This document shows positions 17,057 through 25,343 of a stretch of DNA of 64,000 bases, piece after piece; positions within the stretch are counted from its first letter, which is position 1, and the number at the start of each line of letters is the position of its first letter. The notes under the pieces were generated by a model, which did no database searches, was not told the origin of the DNA, and was given only the letters and a program-made list of their open reading frames with translations. The DNA lies in contig CAXTKQ010000004.1 of the NCBI GenBank assembly GCA_964244955.1, forward strand, positions 1-64,000, given 5' to 3'. The DNA is from Mucilaginibacter_A sp964244955. Its GTDB lineage: Bacteria; Bacteroidota; Bacteroidia; Sphingobacteriales; Sphingobacteriaceae. Position numbers and translations under genes: made by a program.

Positions 17057-18469
17057 TTATTCCCCATCCAAACTTTCCACCTGCCTGTTCCTCCGCTTAA
17101 ACCACCAATACATCGGTACACCGGTGAGCATTAAAACCATGCCTAATCCTGCTTCGCGCGGACGGGTAAAAAAAGTATTGATAAACAAACCGGCACAAAA
17201 CAGCACCACAATGGCAGGAACAACCGGATAGCCCCAAACTTTGTACGGCCGTTCTGCATCGGGCATCTTTTTCCGCAGGATAAAAACGCCCAAAGCCGTA
17301 GCGCCGTAATAAATAAAAACTGCAAAAACAATCATGTCCGTTAACTGGTCAAACGTGCCGGAAAGCACCAGCAAACAAGCCCATACGCCTTGAAATAGCA
17401 AAGAATTTACAGGAGCTTGTGCCTCGTTTAATTTGGCCACTTTCGAGAAAAACAAACCTTCGCGCGCCATGGCAAAGTAAGGGCGCGCGCTGGCCAAAAT
17501 AGTAGCGTGGGTACAACCTAAAGTGGTTATCAAAACCAGCACCGAAATAAAAATGCCGCCGCTGTTTCCCCAAAAACTTTTAACCGCTTCGATGGCAGCA
17601 ATTTGGTTGCCGGCCTGGTTAATTTTTTCAAGCGCCGCTACCGGCAATAGCGACAAATAAGTAGCGTTGACCAGCAGGTACAAAGCAATCACGATGAAAA
17701 CGCCAATGGCAATCCCTTTTGGGATATTGCGCTTGGCTTCCTTCACTTCCCCACCAATAAAACCAATGGCCGCCCAGCCCTGGTAACCCCAAAACGCCGA
17801 TAACATAGCCGTAAAAACAGCACTAATGGTAACGGGAGAACTGTTTGTGGTTTGCAGGTTGATACTTTCGGCAACGCTGGCATGGCTGCTGCCCAGCCCA
17901 AAAAAGATGATGGTAAAAATGCCGATAAAAACTAAAACGAGGATAATATTGCTCATGCCCGCACCGGTTTTTACGCCGCGGGTATTGACCCAAGTAAGCA
18001 AAACGATCAGTAAAATAGCGGTCAGTTTTACCGACAGATTGGCAAAAGGATAAAAAATCCCGCCCAAAGTAAGCGTGGCGAGCTCCGGAAAGATTTGCTG
18101 AAAATGAAACAGGTTGTTGAGCGATTGCGCAAACACGTAAGCCAGCGAAGAAATAGCCGCCGTTTGGATCACGGTAAACAACGACCAGCCAAAAATAAAG
18201 GCAAAAAAACGGTTATAAATTTTTTTGAAGTAAGCATACTCGCCGCCTGTACCGGCCAAAAGCCCGGCAACTTCGGCATTGCTTAACGCGCCAAACAACG
18301 TAATGATGCCGCCGAGCAGCCACGCTATCAAAACCCAACCGGAAGAATGCAGTTCGGCAGCCATTGGCGCAACCTTTTTGTAAACGCCGGAGCCAAGGAT
18401 ATTGGCAATGACAACAACAATAACATAACGCAGCCCTAAAGTGCGGTTGAGTTTGGAAGGTGGGTTCAT
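17057..18469 (-). CDS. APC-superfamily amino acid permease (470 aa)
   Basis: Inner-membrane transporter with about 12 hydrophobic segments. The first helix carries the unwound-helix motif NILGSGVYKK (GSG), as in amino acid-polyamine-organocation carriers. Helix 6 carries the conserved region FWGYQGWAAIGFIGGEVKEAKRNIPKGI. The C-terminus is positively charged (WWFKRRNRQVES). Substrate is probably an amino acid or amine, by family. A longer frame starting at TTG (18478) is possible, but the ATG at 18469 (MNPPSKLNRTLGL) is the better start. Flanked by convergent and divergent genes, so probably monocistronic. Confidence 0.92.
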   Translation of the reverse strand: MNPPSKLNRTLGLRYVIVVVIANILGSGVYKKVAPMAAELHSSGWVLIAWLLGGIITLFGALSNAEVAGLLAGTGGEYAYFKKIYNRFFAFIFGWSLFTVIQTAAISSLAYVFAQSLNNLFHFQQIFPELATLTLGGIFYPFANLSVKLTAILLIVLLTWVNTRGVKTGAGMSNIILVLVFIGIFTIIFFGLGSSHASVAESINLQTTNSSPVTISAVFTAMLSAFWGYQGWAAIGFIGGEVKEAKRNIPKGIAIGVFIVIALYLLVNATYLSLLPVAALEKINQAGNQIAAIEAVKSFWGNSGGIFISVLVLITTLGCTHATILASARPYFAMAREGLFFSKVAKLNEAQAPVNSLLFQGVWACLLVLSGTFDQLTDMIVFAVFIYYGATALGVFILRKKMPDAERPYKVWGYPVVPAIVVLFCAGLFINTFFTRPREAGLGMVLMLTGVPMYWWFKRRNRQVESLDGE

Positions 18470-18557
18470 GCAAAGCAATTATTTTTACAAGCTACCAATT
18501 TTATCAGGAAAAGCAATTCAAATATTAGTTTGAACAAAAAATATTCCGGTTAATATT

Positions 18558-18565
18558 TAGTTTTG
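18558..18565 (+). promoter_or_regulatory. Bacteroidota-type -7 box
   Basis: TAGTTTTG matches TAnnTTTG exactly, 25 bases before the ATG of the small exported protein. A TTTG lies upstream but about 25 bases away, longer than the usual spacing. Confidence 0.5.
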
Positions 18566-18590
18566 AGTAGATCAAAAACTTTCATTGCTG

Positions 18591-18944
18591 ATGAAAAAGC
18601 TACTCTTTTTGCTTTGGCTGCTGCCGGCCGCCTGCCTGGCACAGACCGATTCTGCCCAAGTAAAACCGCGAAATGTTTATTGCCGGATTTTTATTTCAAC
18701 AGGGTTTTTCAGTTCCAAAATTTCTGTAAAGTTTAATTTTGGCCGAAACAGTTCCAGGGGCAGTTTAACCGATGCCGAAGTTGCAAAATTATCAAGGGAG
18801 TTGCAAGTAATTGATAATGAAATTGACGCGATTAATTACATGGCACTGCAAGGCTGGGAAGTGGTAACTTATACGCCGGAAACTTATCATGGAAGCTCGA
18901 CCGATGATTCTACTTATTTGCTTGTAAAAAAAGTTTCACCTTAA
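18591..18944 (+). CDS. Small exported protein of unknown function (117 aa)
   Basis: Signal peptide MKKLLFLLWLLPAACLAQ, then about 98 residues. The first part is Lys/Arg-rich with strand-like pattern (YCRIFISTGFFSSKISVKFNFG). The second contains ELQVIDNEIDAINYMALQGWEVVTYTPE, a pattern found in small proteins where a helix ending in LQGWE precedes a strand. No named domain is certain. TTG and CTG codons precede the ATG in frame; the ATG directly before KK is taken as start. A dispersed element begins right after its stop. Confidence 0.7.
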   Translation: MKKLLFLLWLLPAACLAQTDSAQVKPRNVYCRIFISTGFFSSKISVKFNFGRNSSRGSLTDAEVAKLSRELQVIDNEIDAINYMALQGWEVVTYTPETYHGSSTDDSTYLLVKKVSP

Positions 18945-18947
18945 AAA

Positions 18948-18981
18948 CAGATGCTTCTTTTATCCCTAAATTTTTGGTGAA
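18948..18981 (-). repeat. Dispersed element, TAAAAGAAGCAT class
   Basis: Full copy on the minus strand: exact core at 18951-18962 and tail CCTAAATTTTTGGTGA. It starts seven bases after a stop codon, between convergent genes. Confidence 0.9.
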
Positions 18982-19018
18982 CCACGAACCATCAACTATA
19001 AACCATCAACCATAACCT
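18972..19018. repeat. ACCATNA heptamer repeats
   Basis: Six imperfect heptads of the ACCATCA type (GAACCAT CAACTAT AAACCAT CAACCAT) run up to the stop of the gene ending at 19006. Confidence 0.65.
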
Positions 19019-19224
19019 TTCTTGTCCAAGTATGCGCCAATCAATTGTACATTTTCGGCAGTCAAATCTTCGCCTGCAACTTCTTCCAAACTCCAGCCGC
19101 CGCCCTCTTTCAAAATTGTGCCGATAAAAACAGTATCCTTGGTAATGCGGTAAAAATTATCTTCAACAGGAATAGCGCGGCAAATCGCATCTTTAAAAAT
19201 ACCCCGAATTTGAATGGCTTCCAT
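19006..19224 (-). CDS. Small protein of unknown function (72 aa)
   Basis: Short cytoplasmic protein (MEAIQIRGIFKDAICRAIPV ... GAYLDKKGYG). No domain is recognised. The start is taken at the ATG at 19224 because the bases upstream of it, although open in frame, form a promoter box (TATCTTTG) and offer only a TTG. If the box is used, the mRNA would begin almost at the ATG. A core of the TAAAAACAGTAT class lies inside the gene at 19124-19135 (encoding DTVFIGTIL). Confidence 0.7.
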   Translation of the reverse strand: MEAIQIRGIFKDAICRAIPVEDNFYRITKDTVFIGTILKEGGGWSLEEVAGEDLTAENVQLIGAYLDKKGYG

Positions 19225-19230
19225 AAGCTG

Positions 19231-19238
19231 CAAAGATA
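19231..19238 (-). promoter_or_regulatory. Bacteroidota-type -7 box close to the start codon
   Basis: TATCTTTG on the minus strand, six bases before the ATG at 19224. Because transcription starts a few bases after this box, the transcript should have almost no leader. Confidence 0.55.
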
Positions 19239-19283
19239 ACAAAATTATAAAGGCAGCTAAGCTTGATCAACTTCAATATAAAC

Positions 19284-19310
19284 AAAAAAACCTCACCAAA
19301 TTGATGAAGT
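19284..19310 (-). terminator. Terminator of the Q/N/G-rich protein gene
   Basis: On the minus strand ACTTCATCA pairs with TGGTGAGGT (nine pairs, two of them G-U) around a three-base loop, followed by seven T. It starts 22 bases after the stop codon at 19333. Confidence 0.8.
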
Positions 19311-19332
19311 TTTTGTATGAAAACATGGACCA

Positions 19333-19809
19333 TTACCAGCCGCGGTAGCCGTAATCCCGACGATCGTGGTCGCGAAAATCACAATCCCGGTATCCATAAT
19401 TTCTCCTGTCCCAGCCGCGGTTGTAGCCGTAATCCCGGTCGCGGCCACGGTAATCACGGCCCCGGTAATCCCGGTCGGCATAATTGCGGTCTTGTCCGCC
19501 CTGGTTTTGATAATTCTGGCCGCCGCGGTTTGGCATGTTTTGTCCCTGATAGTTTTGGTTGCCCTGGTTTTGATAGCCCTGGCCGCTTTGGTTTTGATAG
19601 TTTTGATTATTGCCCCGGCCGCCATTGTTTTGCGCTTGCGGGTTTTGGCCGCCGTAACCACCTTGCTGCCCGGCGCCACGGTTTCCGCCTTGTGTATAAG
19701 TTCCGTTTTGTTGCTGGCGGTTTCCCCAATCTTGTGCATTTGCAATATCAGAGAAGTTTAAAATCAAAGCAGAAAAAACAACCAGTGAAGTAACTTTGAG
19801 CGTTTTCAT
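19333..19809 (-). CDS. Secreted low-complexity Q/N/G- and R/D/Y-rich protein (158 aa)
   Basis: Signal peptide at residues 1-25 (cleavage near IANAQ). The mature chain has two low-complexity parts. Residues about 27-105 are rich in Gln, Asn, Gly and Tyr with repeats of NYQNQGGQ and GYQNQ type. Residues about 105-158 are rich in Asp, Arg and Tyr (DRDYRGRDYRGRDRDYGYNRGWDRR). No folded domain is visible; the composition resembles prion-like or phase-separating disordered proteins, but that is an inference. The codon use leaves other frames open as well; signal peptide and terminator fix this frame as real. Confidence 0.75.
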   Translation of the reverse strand: MKTLKVTSLVVFSALILNFSDIANAQDWGNRQQQNGTYTQGGNRGAGQQGGYGGQNPQAQNNGGRGNNQNYQNQSGQGYQNQGNQNYQGQNMPNRGGQNYQNQGGQDRNYADRDYRGRDYRGRDRDYGYNRGWDRRNYGYRDCDFRDHDRRDYGYRGW

Positions 19810-19862
19810 ATTTTTAGTTTTTAAAAGATTTATGATGAATAGAGCATTTACAATTGCAGTAG

Positions 19863-19896
19863 TTTAACCTAAAAATATATACTTTTTTAGGTTAAA
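19863..19896. promoter_or_regulatory. Inverted repeat upstream of the Q/N/G-rich protein gene
   Basis: TTTAACCTAAAAA and its exact reverse complement form a 13-base stem with an 8-base spacer, about 55 bases upstream of the ATG at 19809. It could be an operator or a terminator. No gene ends here, so an operator is more likely. Confidence 0.5.
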
Positions 19897-19944
19897 CCTT
19901 TTGCAAAAAATTGTTCTAAGTGGAAATTTTGCACTGCCTGGTTA

Positions 19945-19974
19945 TGCTAAATTTTAGGTGATAAAAGAAGCTTG
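19945..19974 (+). repeat. Variant dispersed element
   Basis: Tail CTAAATTTTAGGTGA followed by a core ending GAAGCTT instead of GAAGCAT (19962-19973). Intergenic. Confidence 0.7.
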
Positions 19975-20085
19975 TTAACTTTTATCTAAAGATATTACTT
20001 GTAAAAACTACAATTTTTTAAGTTTATTTTTAGCAGAATTAATGTAGATTTAAACTTCCAACTAAAACCTTGAAATTACTTTTTG

Positions 20086-22950
20086 ATGCTTAAACTATTA
20101 AATTGTTATAATTGGGTTTATGGCAAAACCAACTGTCAAATTCATCAGACCATACTGTTGCTTTCAAAAAAATTTATTCCTGCTTTTTTCATTGTCTTTT
20201 GGGTTTCGTCTTTTAATGCCACAACATTTGCACAAGCTAATAACCTGAAAAATGAGTTGAAAAAATTAACTGCAACTTTAGATAGTTTTAACCATGTCAA
20301 ACCTGCTGAAAAACTTTACCTGCATTTCGACAAATCAAATTATGCCATTTGCGATACCATTTGGTTTAAAGCTTACTTGCTCAATGCCGCTTATTTAATG
20401 CCTTTTGTAAAAAGCGGGATTTTACATGTTGACATCAGTAACGACAGTAATAAAGTAATCAAGCAATTTATCCTGCCGGTACAAAACGGGCTTACCTGGG
20501 GAAACATCAGCTTAAACGAAAAAGAGTTTTTTGGCGGCACTTATACTATTTATGCCTACACCAATTGGATGCGCAATTTTGGCGAGGACTTTTTTTACGC
20601 TAAACAATTTTACATCACCAATAGCAACGAGCATGGCTGGCTAATCAATACAAATATAAACGCCGCTAATAACAAGGATGAGATTGATGCAAGTTTTAAA
20701 TTTACCGGCCCCAACAAAACACCAATTGCCGATAACCCCTTAAAATTACAGGTGATGGCAGGAAACAAAAACTTGTATAAACAGAAGCTATCTACTGATT
20801 CAAACGGGGCACTAAATGTACATTTTACAATACCCCCAAATTTAACTCATATAGCCCTAATTGCCCAAGATGAAAAAACAAGCAGAAGGGCAGTTGTCCC
20901 GGTTAATTTAAACCTTGCGCAAAATGCCGATGTACAGTTTTTGCCGGAAGGCGGAAACTTAGTGGCCAGGCTTCCGATCCGAATTGGTTTTAAGGCAATT
21001 GGCGAAGACGGAAAAGGATTAAACATTTCCGGTATTGTTGTTAATCAAAACCAAAAGCAGATTGTCGCTTTTAAATCTTCGCACTTGGGCATGGGAAGCT
21101 TTAACTTGAACATAAAAGATGGGGAAAGTTATACAGCTAAAGTAACTTTACCAGGCGGCACAATGAAAGCATTCCCATTTCCCTTGGTGAAAGAATCAGG
21201 AACTGTTTTACAAGTAAAAAACCTGGCCGAAAGCGATTCGTTGGAAGTTACGGTTGCAGCAAGTAGTGATATTGTCCAGTCCAATAACAGCTACTTTTTA
21301 ATTGGCAAGACGCGTGGCATTGCTTGTTATGCGGCTGTTGTTAGTTTTAACGGTGGAAACACACTCCGAAGGGACATTGCGAAAAGTTTGTTTCCTACCG
21401 GGATTGCAAGTTTTACTTTATTAAACACCAACAAACAGGCTTTAAATGAAAGAATGGTTTTCATTAACCATCACGATAACCTGACCATTCGATTTAGTAC
21501 AGATAAGCCAAGCTATTTCAAAAGGGATAGTGTTGCTTTGCACTTAAAGATAACCGATAATAACGGCAACCCGATAAGCGGTAATTTCTCCCTTGCCGTT
21601 ACGGATAATAACCAGGTAAAGGCTGATACCTTGAACAACGAAAATATTGTTTGCCGTATGCTGCTTGCCTCAGATTTAAAAGGATACATTGAAGAGCCAA
21701 GTTATTATTTTTCTGCAAAACCCCAAGAAGCGTCCCAGGCATTGGACAACCTGCTTTTAACACAGGGATGGACAGGCTACAACTGGCAGGAGGTTTTGAA
21801 CCCAACAAAGATCAAATATCAGCCGGAGCAGGAAGCCATAGTTAAAGGCAGCGTTTTTGATGTTTTTAACAAACCAGTACGGGGGACAAAAGTACAGTTG
21901 TTCTCCAAGTCGCCTTTTTTGCTGATGGATACCGTTACCGATGACGAAGGCCAGTTTACCTTTCGACACCTTCCCGCCATTGACACGCCTGTTTTCGTAA
22001 TCAAAGCGGTAAACAAAAATGGCAAAAGCTTTAACGTTGGCATCCGGGCAGAGGAAACGCCGCCGCCAGTATTTTCAAAATTGTCTGTTCCAACCCTTCT
22101 GCCTTGGTATGTCAACAGCGATATTACCCTGCTTAATTATACCCGGCAGGAAGCCGCAAGGCAGCAACAGCCCTTCCAACTTTTGCCCGGAATGCACACA
22201 CTAAAAGAAGTAAACATCACAGCCAGAAAAACCATAAAAGGCTCCCAAAATTTAAACGGCGCCGGAAACGCCGACGTTGTTATTGATGAAAAAGAACTGG
22301 AAAAAGCTGGTAAAAAGAGTTTTCTTCAGCTACTGGAAGAAAAAGTAAAAGGGTTTAGGATAGGATCAACTCCTCTTACATTAATTAATTGGTATTTTGT
22401 TAAAGACAAATGGGCTATAATCATTGTTGATGGTGTACGGCTAAATGAATTTTATGAACCAAATGTAGATTATGTAGAAGCGTTTTTAAAGTTGAATAAT
22501 TATTTAAAGGAATATAGTGCGGAAGATATAAAAGGCATTGAATTAAATTTTTCCGGTAAGTATAGTTCAAATTATATACAACGGTTTATGAATCCTCCTT
22601 TGTGGAATCCTGTTAAGTTGGATTATGTATTCATTGAGATTACTACACGTTCAGGCCAGGGTCCGTTTATAAATAACACACCTGGCATGTACTTGTACAA
22701 ACCTTTGGCTTTAAGCTTGCCCAAACAATTTTACAAACCTAAGTACAATGTAAAAGATGCCATTTATCCTGAAGACCTTCGCTCGACCATTACCTGGGAA
22801 CCTAACATTGTTACCGATAAAAACGGCATGGCAACCGTATCTTTTTATGCTGCCGACCAGCCATCTACTTATACTTTTACTTTAAACGGTAGCGATATGA
22901 ACGGAAATTTGGGTTTTAAAACCGGACAAATCAATATCAGCAAAAAATAG
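20086..22950 (+). CDS. Large surface protein with MG2-like and TonB-plug-like domains (954 aa)
   Basis: Exported protein: a hydrophobic signal ends near residue 50 (FNATTFAQANN). Residues about 70-180 resemble an alpha-2-macroglobulin MG2 domain (EKLYLHFDKSNYAICDTIWF, GGTYTIYAYTNWMRNF). Several further beta-rich segments follow, then a carboxypeptidase-regulatory-like segment at about 590-640 (AIVKGSVFDVFNKPVRGTKV). A TonB-plug-like domain follows at about 715-850 (VVIDEKELEKAGKKSFLQLL, IIIVDGVRLNE). There is no beta-barrel, so it is not a transporter by itself. Such proteins are frequent in Sphingobacteriales and may assist outer-membrane assembly or macromolecule handling. A TTG precedes the ATG chosen as start. 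Confidence 0.8.
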   Translation: MLKLLNCYNWVYGKTNCQIHQTILLLSKKFIPAFFIVFWVSSFNATTFAQANNLKNELKKLTATLDSFNHVKPAEKLYLHFDKSNYAICDTIWFKAYLLNAAYLMPFVKSGILHVDISNDSNKVIKQFILPVQNGLTWGNISLNEKEFFGGTYTIYAYTNWMRNFGEDFFYAKQFYITNSNEHGWLINTNINAANNKDEIDASFKFTGPNKTPIADNPLKLQVMAGNKNLYKQKLSTDSNGALNVHFTIPPNLTHIALIAQDEKTSRRAVVPVNLNLAQNADVQFLPEGGNLVARLPIRIGFKAIGEDGKGLNISGIVVNQNQKQIVAFKSSHLGMGSFNLNIKDGESYTAKVTLPGGTMKAFPFPLVKESGTVLQVKNLAESDSLEVTVAASSDIVQSNNSYFLIGKTRGIACYAAVVSFNGGNTLRRDIAKSLFPTGIASFTLLNTNKQALNERMVFINHHDNLTIRFSTDKPSYFKRDSVALHLKITDNNGNPISGNFSLAVTDNNQVKADTLNNENIVCRMLLASDLKGYIEEPSYYFSAKPQEASQALDNLLLTQGWTGYNWQEVLNPTKIKYQPEQEAIVKGSVFDVFNKPVRGTKVQLFSKSPFLLMDTVTDDEGQFTFRHLPAIDTPVFVIKAVNKNGKSFNVGIRAEETPPPVFSKLSVPTLLPWYVNSDITLLNYTRQEAARQQQPFQLLPGMHTLKEVNITARKTIKGSQNLNGAGNADVVIDEKELEKAGKKSFLQLLEEKVKGFRIGSTPLTLINWYFVKDKWAIIIVDGVRLNEFYEPNVDYVEAFLKLNNYLKEYSAEDIKGIELNFSGKYSSNYIQRFMNPPLWNPVKLDYVFIEITTRSGQGPFINNTPGMYLYKPLALSLPKQFYKPKYNVKDAIYPEDLRSTITWEPNIVTDKNGMATVSFYAADQPSTYTFTLNGSDMNGNLGFKTGQINISKK

Positions 22951-23027
22951 AGATTTTAACCACAATTTGTAACTTCCGTCATTACAATTGGACGCTTTAA
23001 TTTACAATCTTATAAATAAAATAAATC

Positions 23028-23057
23028 TAATTTTAGGCAGATAAAAGAAGTATCACA
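23028..23057 (+). repeat. Dispersed element, TAAAAGAAGTAT variant
   Basis: Core TAAAAGAAGTAT at 23042-23053 with tail CTAATTTTAGGCAGA, 25 bases before the ATG of the AHSA1 gene. Confidence 0.8.
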
Positions 23058-23077
23058 AACCGAATACAATTAAAAAC

Positions 23078-23497
23078 ATGCAAACAGAAACCCAAACCAT
23101 CACTATCGAAAATACCATAAAAGCACCGGTAAAAAAAGTATGGCAATGTTGGACAAGCCCGGAACATATTGTTAAATGGAACGCTGCCTCCGATGATTGG
23201 CACACCACTTTTGCCGAAACTGATTTAAAAGTCGGCGGTAAATTTACATCAAGAATGGAAGCCAAAGACGGAAGTTTCGGCTTTGATTTTAGCGGCGTTT
23301 ACGAAGAAGTCAGGGAAAATGAATACTTAGCCTCTAAGTTGGATGACGACAGAAAGATGAGCGTAACTTTTATACCGGAAGGCAACGAAACCAAAGTTAT
23401 CGAAACTTTCGAAACAGAAAATATAAATCCAATTGAACTGCAAAAAACAGGCTGGCAGGCAATCTTGGATAACTTCAAAAAGTATGCAGAATCATAG
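23078..23497 (+). CDS. AHSA1/SRPBCC-domain protein (139 aa)
   Basis: Single START-like SRPBCC domain of the AHSA1 (Aha1 C-terminal-like) type. It starts with IENTIKAPVKKVWQCWTSPE, continues with VKWNAASDDWHTT and VGGKFTSRMEAKDG, and ends with the long helix GWQAILDNFKKYAES. These proteins have a hydrophobic cavity for small molecules; the ligand is unknown. Length is normal and the ATG is clear. Confidence 0.9.
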   Translation: MQTETQTITIENTIKAPVKKVWQCWTSPEHIVKWNAASDDWHTTFAETDLKVGGKFTSRMEAKDGSFGFDFSGVYEEVRENEYLASKLDDDRKMSVTFIPEGNETKVIETFETENINPIELQKTGWQAILDNFKKYAES

Positions 23498-23548
23498 CAT
23501 GATTAAAACTTGCGGTGATTCTTATCAACTTTTAAAAGCGATTTTATC

Positions 23549-25073
23549 TTACTGCTTTACAAACAAATAAGGGTCATAATCAATAAAATCGTTCACTTTA
23601 ATAAAAGTAGAAACAACTTTGTTTTGATCAATTTTAAATTGCAAGGGGAAAATACCAAAAGCCGGATTGTTATAAGTAAGCAGCCACTCGCCGTTGTCCA
23701 TATATTGCAATTTGGCTTTTAAAGTTGCATGTCCGCTAAAGTTCACTTGTAAATCTTTTCCGTTTTGCACAATGCTGATCGGGCCATAAAGTTCGTTTAT
23801 ATAAGTGCCAACATATTTTGATATTGGCAAACTTGGCGCATTGCCTTTTACACGCGCTTGCATCGCTTTTACTTTGGCCACGCTTGCTTCAAATTGTGGC
23901 TTAAAAACCTGCAAAGCCTGTTTGCTCCGATTGATATAAGGTACGCCCAAATAAGCGTCCAAAAGTTGGTAGCGCAAAGCTTCAAAAAATTCCTGGTTGT
24001 CGTTATTGGTCAGGATGACGATGCCCAGCTTTTCTTCGGGCACAAAACAAGTGTTGGTAACAAAGCCATCGGCACCGCCGGTATGGTAAAAAACCTGCCT
24101 TCCGTTGTAGTCCCGCTGAAAAATGCCCAAACCATAACCCGTATAATGGCTTGGATAAACACCGGATTTGGCACTCGAAATAACCGTGTTCATCTCCCTC
24201 GTTTTTTGCAAAACGCTCCAGGGCAAAATACGTTTGCCCATATACCGGCCGCTGTCCAATTGCAATAGCGGCCACTTGNNNNNNNNNNAAATCATTTACG
24301 TTGCTCACCAAACTCCCGGCAGGCGCTAAATTGTCCACCAGGTCATACGGCAACTCCGATAATTTATCGGTAAAAACAGTACTGTAAGGTTTGGCTACGT
24401 CTTTTCGTTGCGCTGCACCTTTTCCCAAAGTGTACGTATTAGTCATGCCCAGCGGTGTAAGCAAACTGTCCTGAACATAGTTTTCCCAGGGTTTGCCGGC
24501 AACAAGCGGAATCACTTCGCCAGCGGTTAAAAAACAACTGTTGCAGTAGCCAAAGCTTTGGCGAAACTGTTGCGCCGGTTTCAGCAGTTTCATTTTTGCC
24601 ATAATTTGCCGGCTCGAAAGGCTGCTGTTCCAAAAAGTAAAATCGCCCTGAAAAGTCCCGGTGCCGAGGTGGTGCGAAAGCATGTCTTTTATCGTAACCA
24701 AATTGGTGGTGTTGGCATCATACAGTTTATAATCAGGAAAGTATTTCGTGATCTTGTCGTTCAGCGACAGCTTTTTATCGTAGTCCAATTGCGCCAATGC
24801 CGTGGCCGTAAACAGTTTGCTGTTGCTGGCGATCAAAAACAAGGTATTTTCATCCACCGGTTCTTTGGTTTTGATATCGCGAACGCCGTAACCTTTCATC
24901 GCCACAACTTTTCCGTCTTTGATGATGGCGATTGCCAGGCCGGGCAAATTCCAGTCTTTCATGCCTTGCCGCACGTAATTGTCCAAGCTATCGGTTACAA
25001 AATTTTGTGCCTGTGTTTTAAATGGGACAACGAAAGAAAACCAAGCCAGCAACACAACAAACAGTCTCTTCAT
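23549..25073 (-). CDS. Serine hydrolase, class C beta-lactamase/penicillin-binding-type, crossing a contig join (about 505 aa)
   Basis: Signal peptide (MKRLFVVLLAWFSFVVPFKT), then a beta-lactamase-type domain. SNSK in FLIASNSKLFTA supplies the SxxK nucleophile, YCN in SFGYCNSCFL the tyrosine motif, and HTGG in QVFYHTGGADGF the third motif. The last 110 residues form a beta-rich C-terminal domain typical of these esterase/amidase-like hydrolases. The frame is broken only by the N run at 24279-24288. The flanking frames join as VND-F-KWPLLQLDSGRY if about three bases are missing, matching the family. It should therefore be annotated as one intact gene, not two. Likely periplasmic; substrate unknown. 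Confidence 0.88.
24279..24288. other. Run of 10 N (contig join) inside a serine hydrolase gene
   Basis: Joining the two sides in frame requires a gap length divisible by three. Family sequence suggests about three missing bases, so the ten N are a placeholder. Confidence 0.99.
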
Positions 25074-25119
25074 TTTTTAATTCTTGGAAATTTAATTAAC
25101 CGGAAATTTAACGCAATTA

Positions 25120-25310
25120 AGGATTTTATAGTGATAAAAACAGCATCGGCATCAACTTAAAAAAATAACCAAAACAGAAATTGCGCATTTCTGCCGTCCC
25201 AGAAAATTGGTTATTGCAGGATGGTTTAAACCAATCTGTTTGAAAAGTTTAAGCAGATTGGTTTGAGAAGTTTTTAGAAGTACAGAAACAGAATGCTTCT
25301 TTTATAGCAT
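25120..25310. repeat. Two dispersed elements in inward orientation around a hairpin
   Basis: TAAAAACAGCAT core on the plus strand (25135-25146, followed by CGGC) and exact TAAAAGAAGCAT core on the minus strand (25293-25304). Unlike most pairs, their GCAT ends face each other. Between them lies an 11-base stem (25228-25238 with 25254-25264). The whole spacer of about 270 bases holds no gene. Confidence 0.75.
25228..25264. terminator. Hairpin downstream of the molybdenum oxidoreductase operon
   Basis: AAACCAATCTG and its exact reverse complement form an 11-base stem with a 15-base loop. There is no T run, so factor-independent termination is uncertain. It may instead stabilise the 3' end of the operon transcript. 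Confidence 0.5.
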
Positions 25311-25343
25311 AAAAATCAGCAGCGGTTTTTGATGCTTTGATCT

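Noticed and set aside
19317..19793. A 158-codon open frame on the plus strand opposite the Q/N/G-rich protein
   Set aside because: It is a shadow produced by the GC-rich repeated codons. It has no signal, no start context and no fold, whereas the minus-strand frame has a signal peptide and a terminator.
23549..25073. Two separate serine-hydrolase genes or a pseudogene
   Set aside because: The break coincides exactly with the N run, and the halves join in frame with family-consistent residues.
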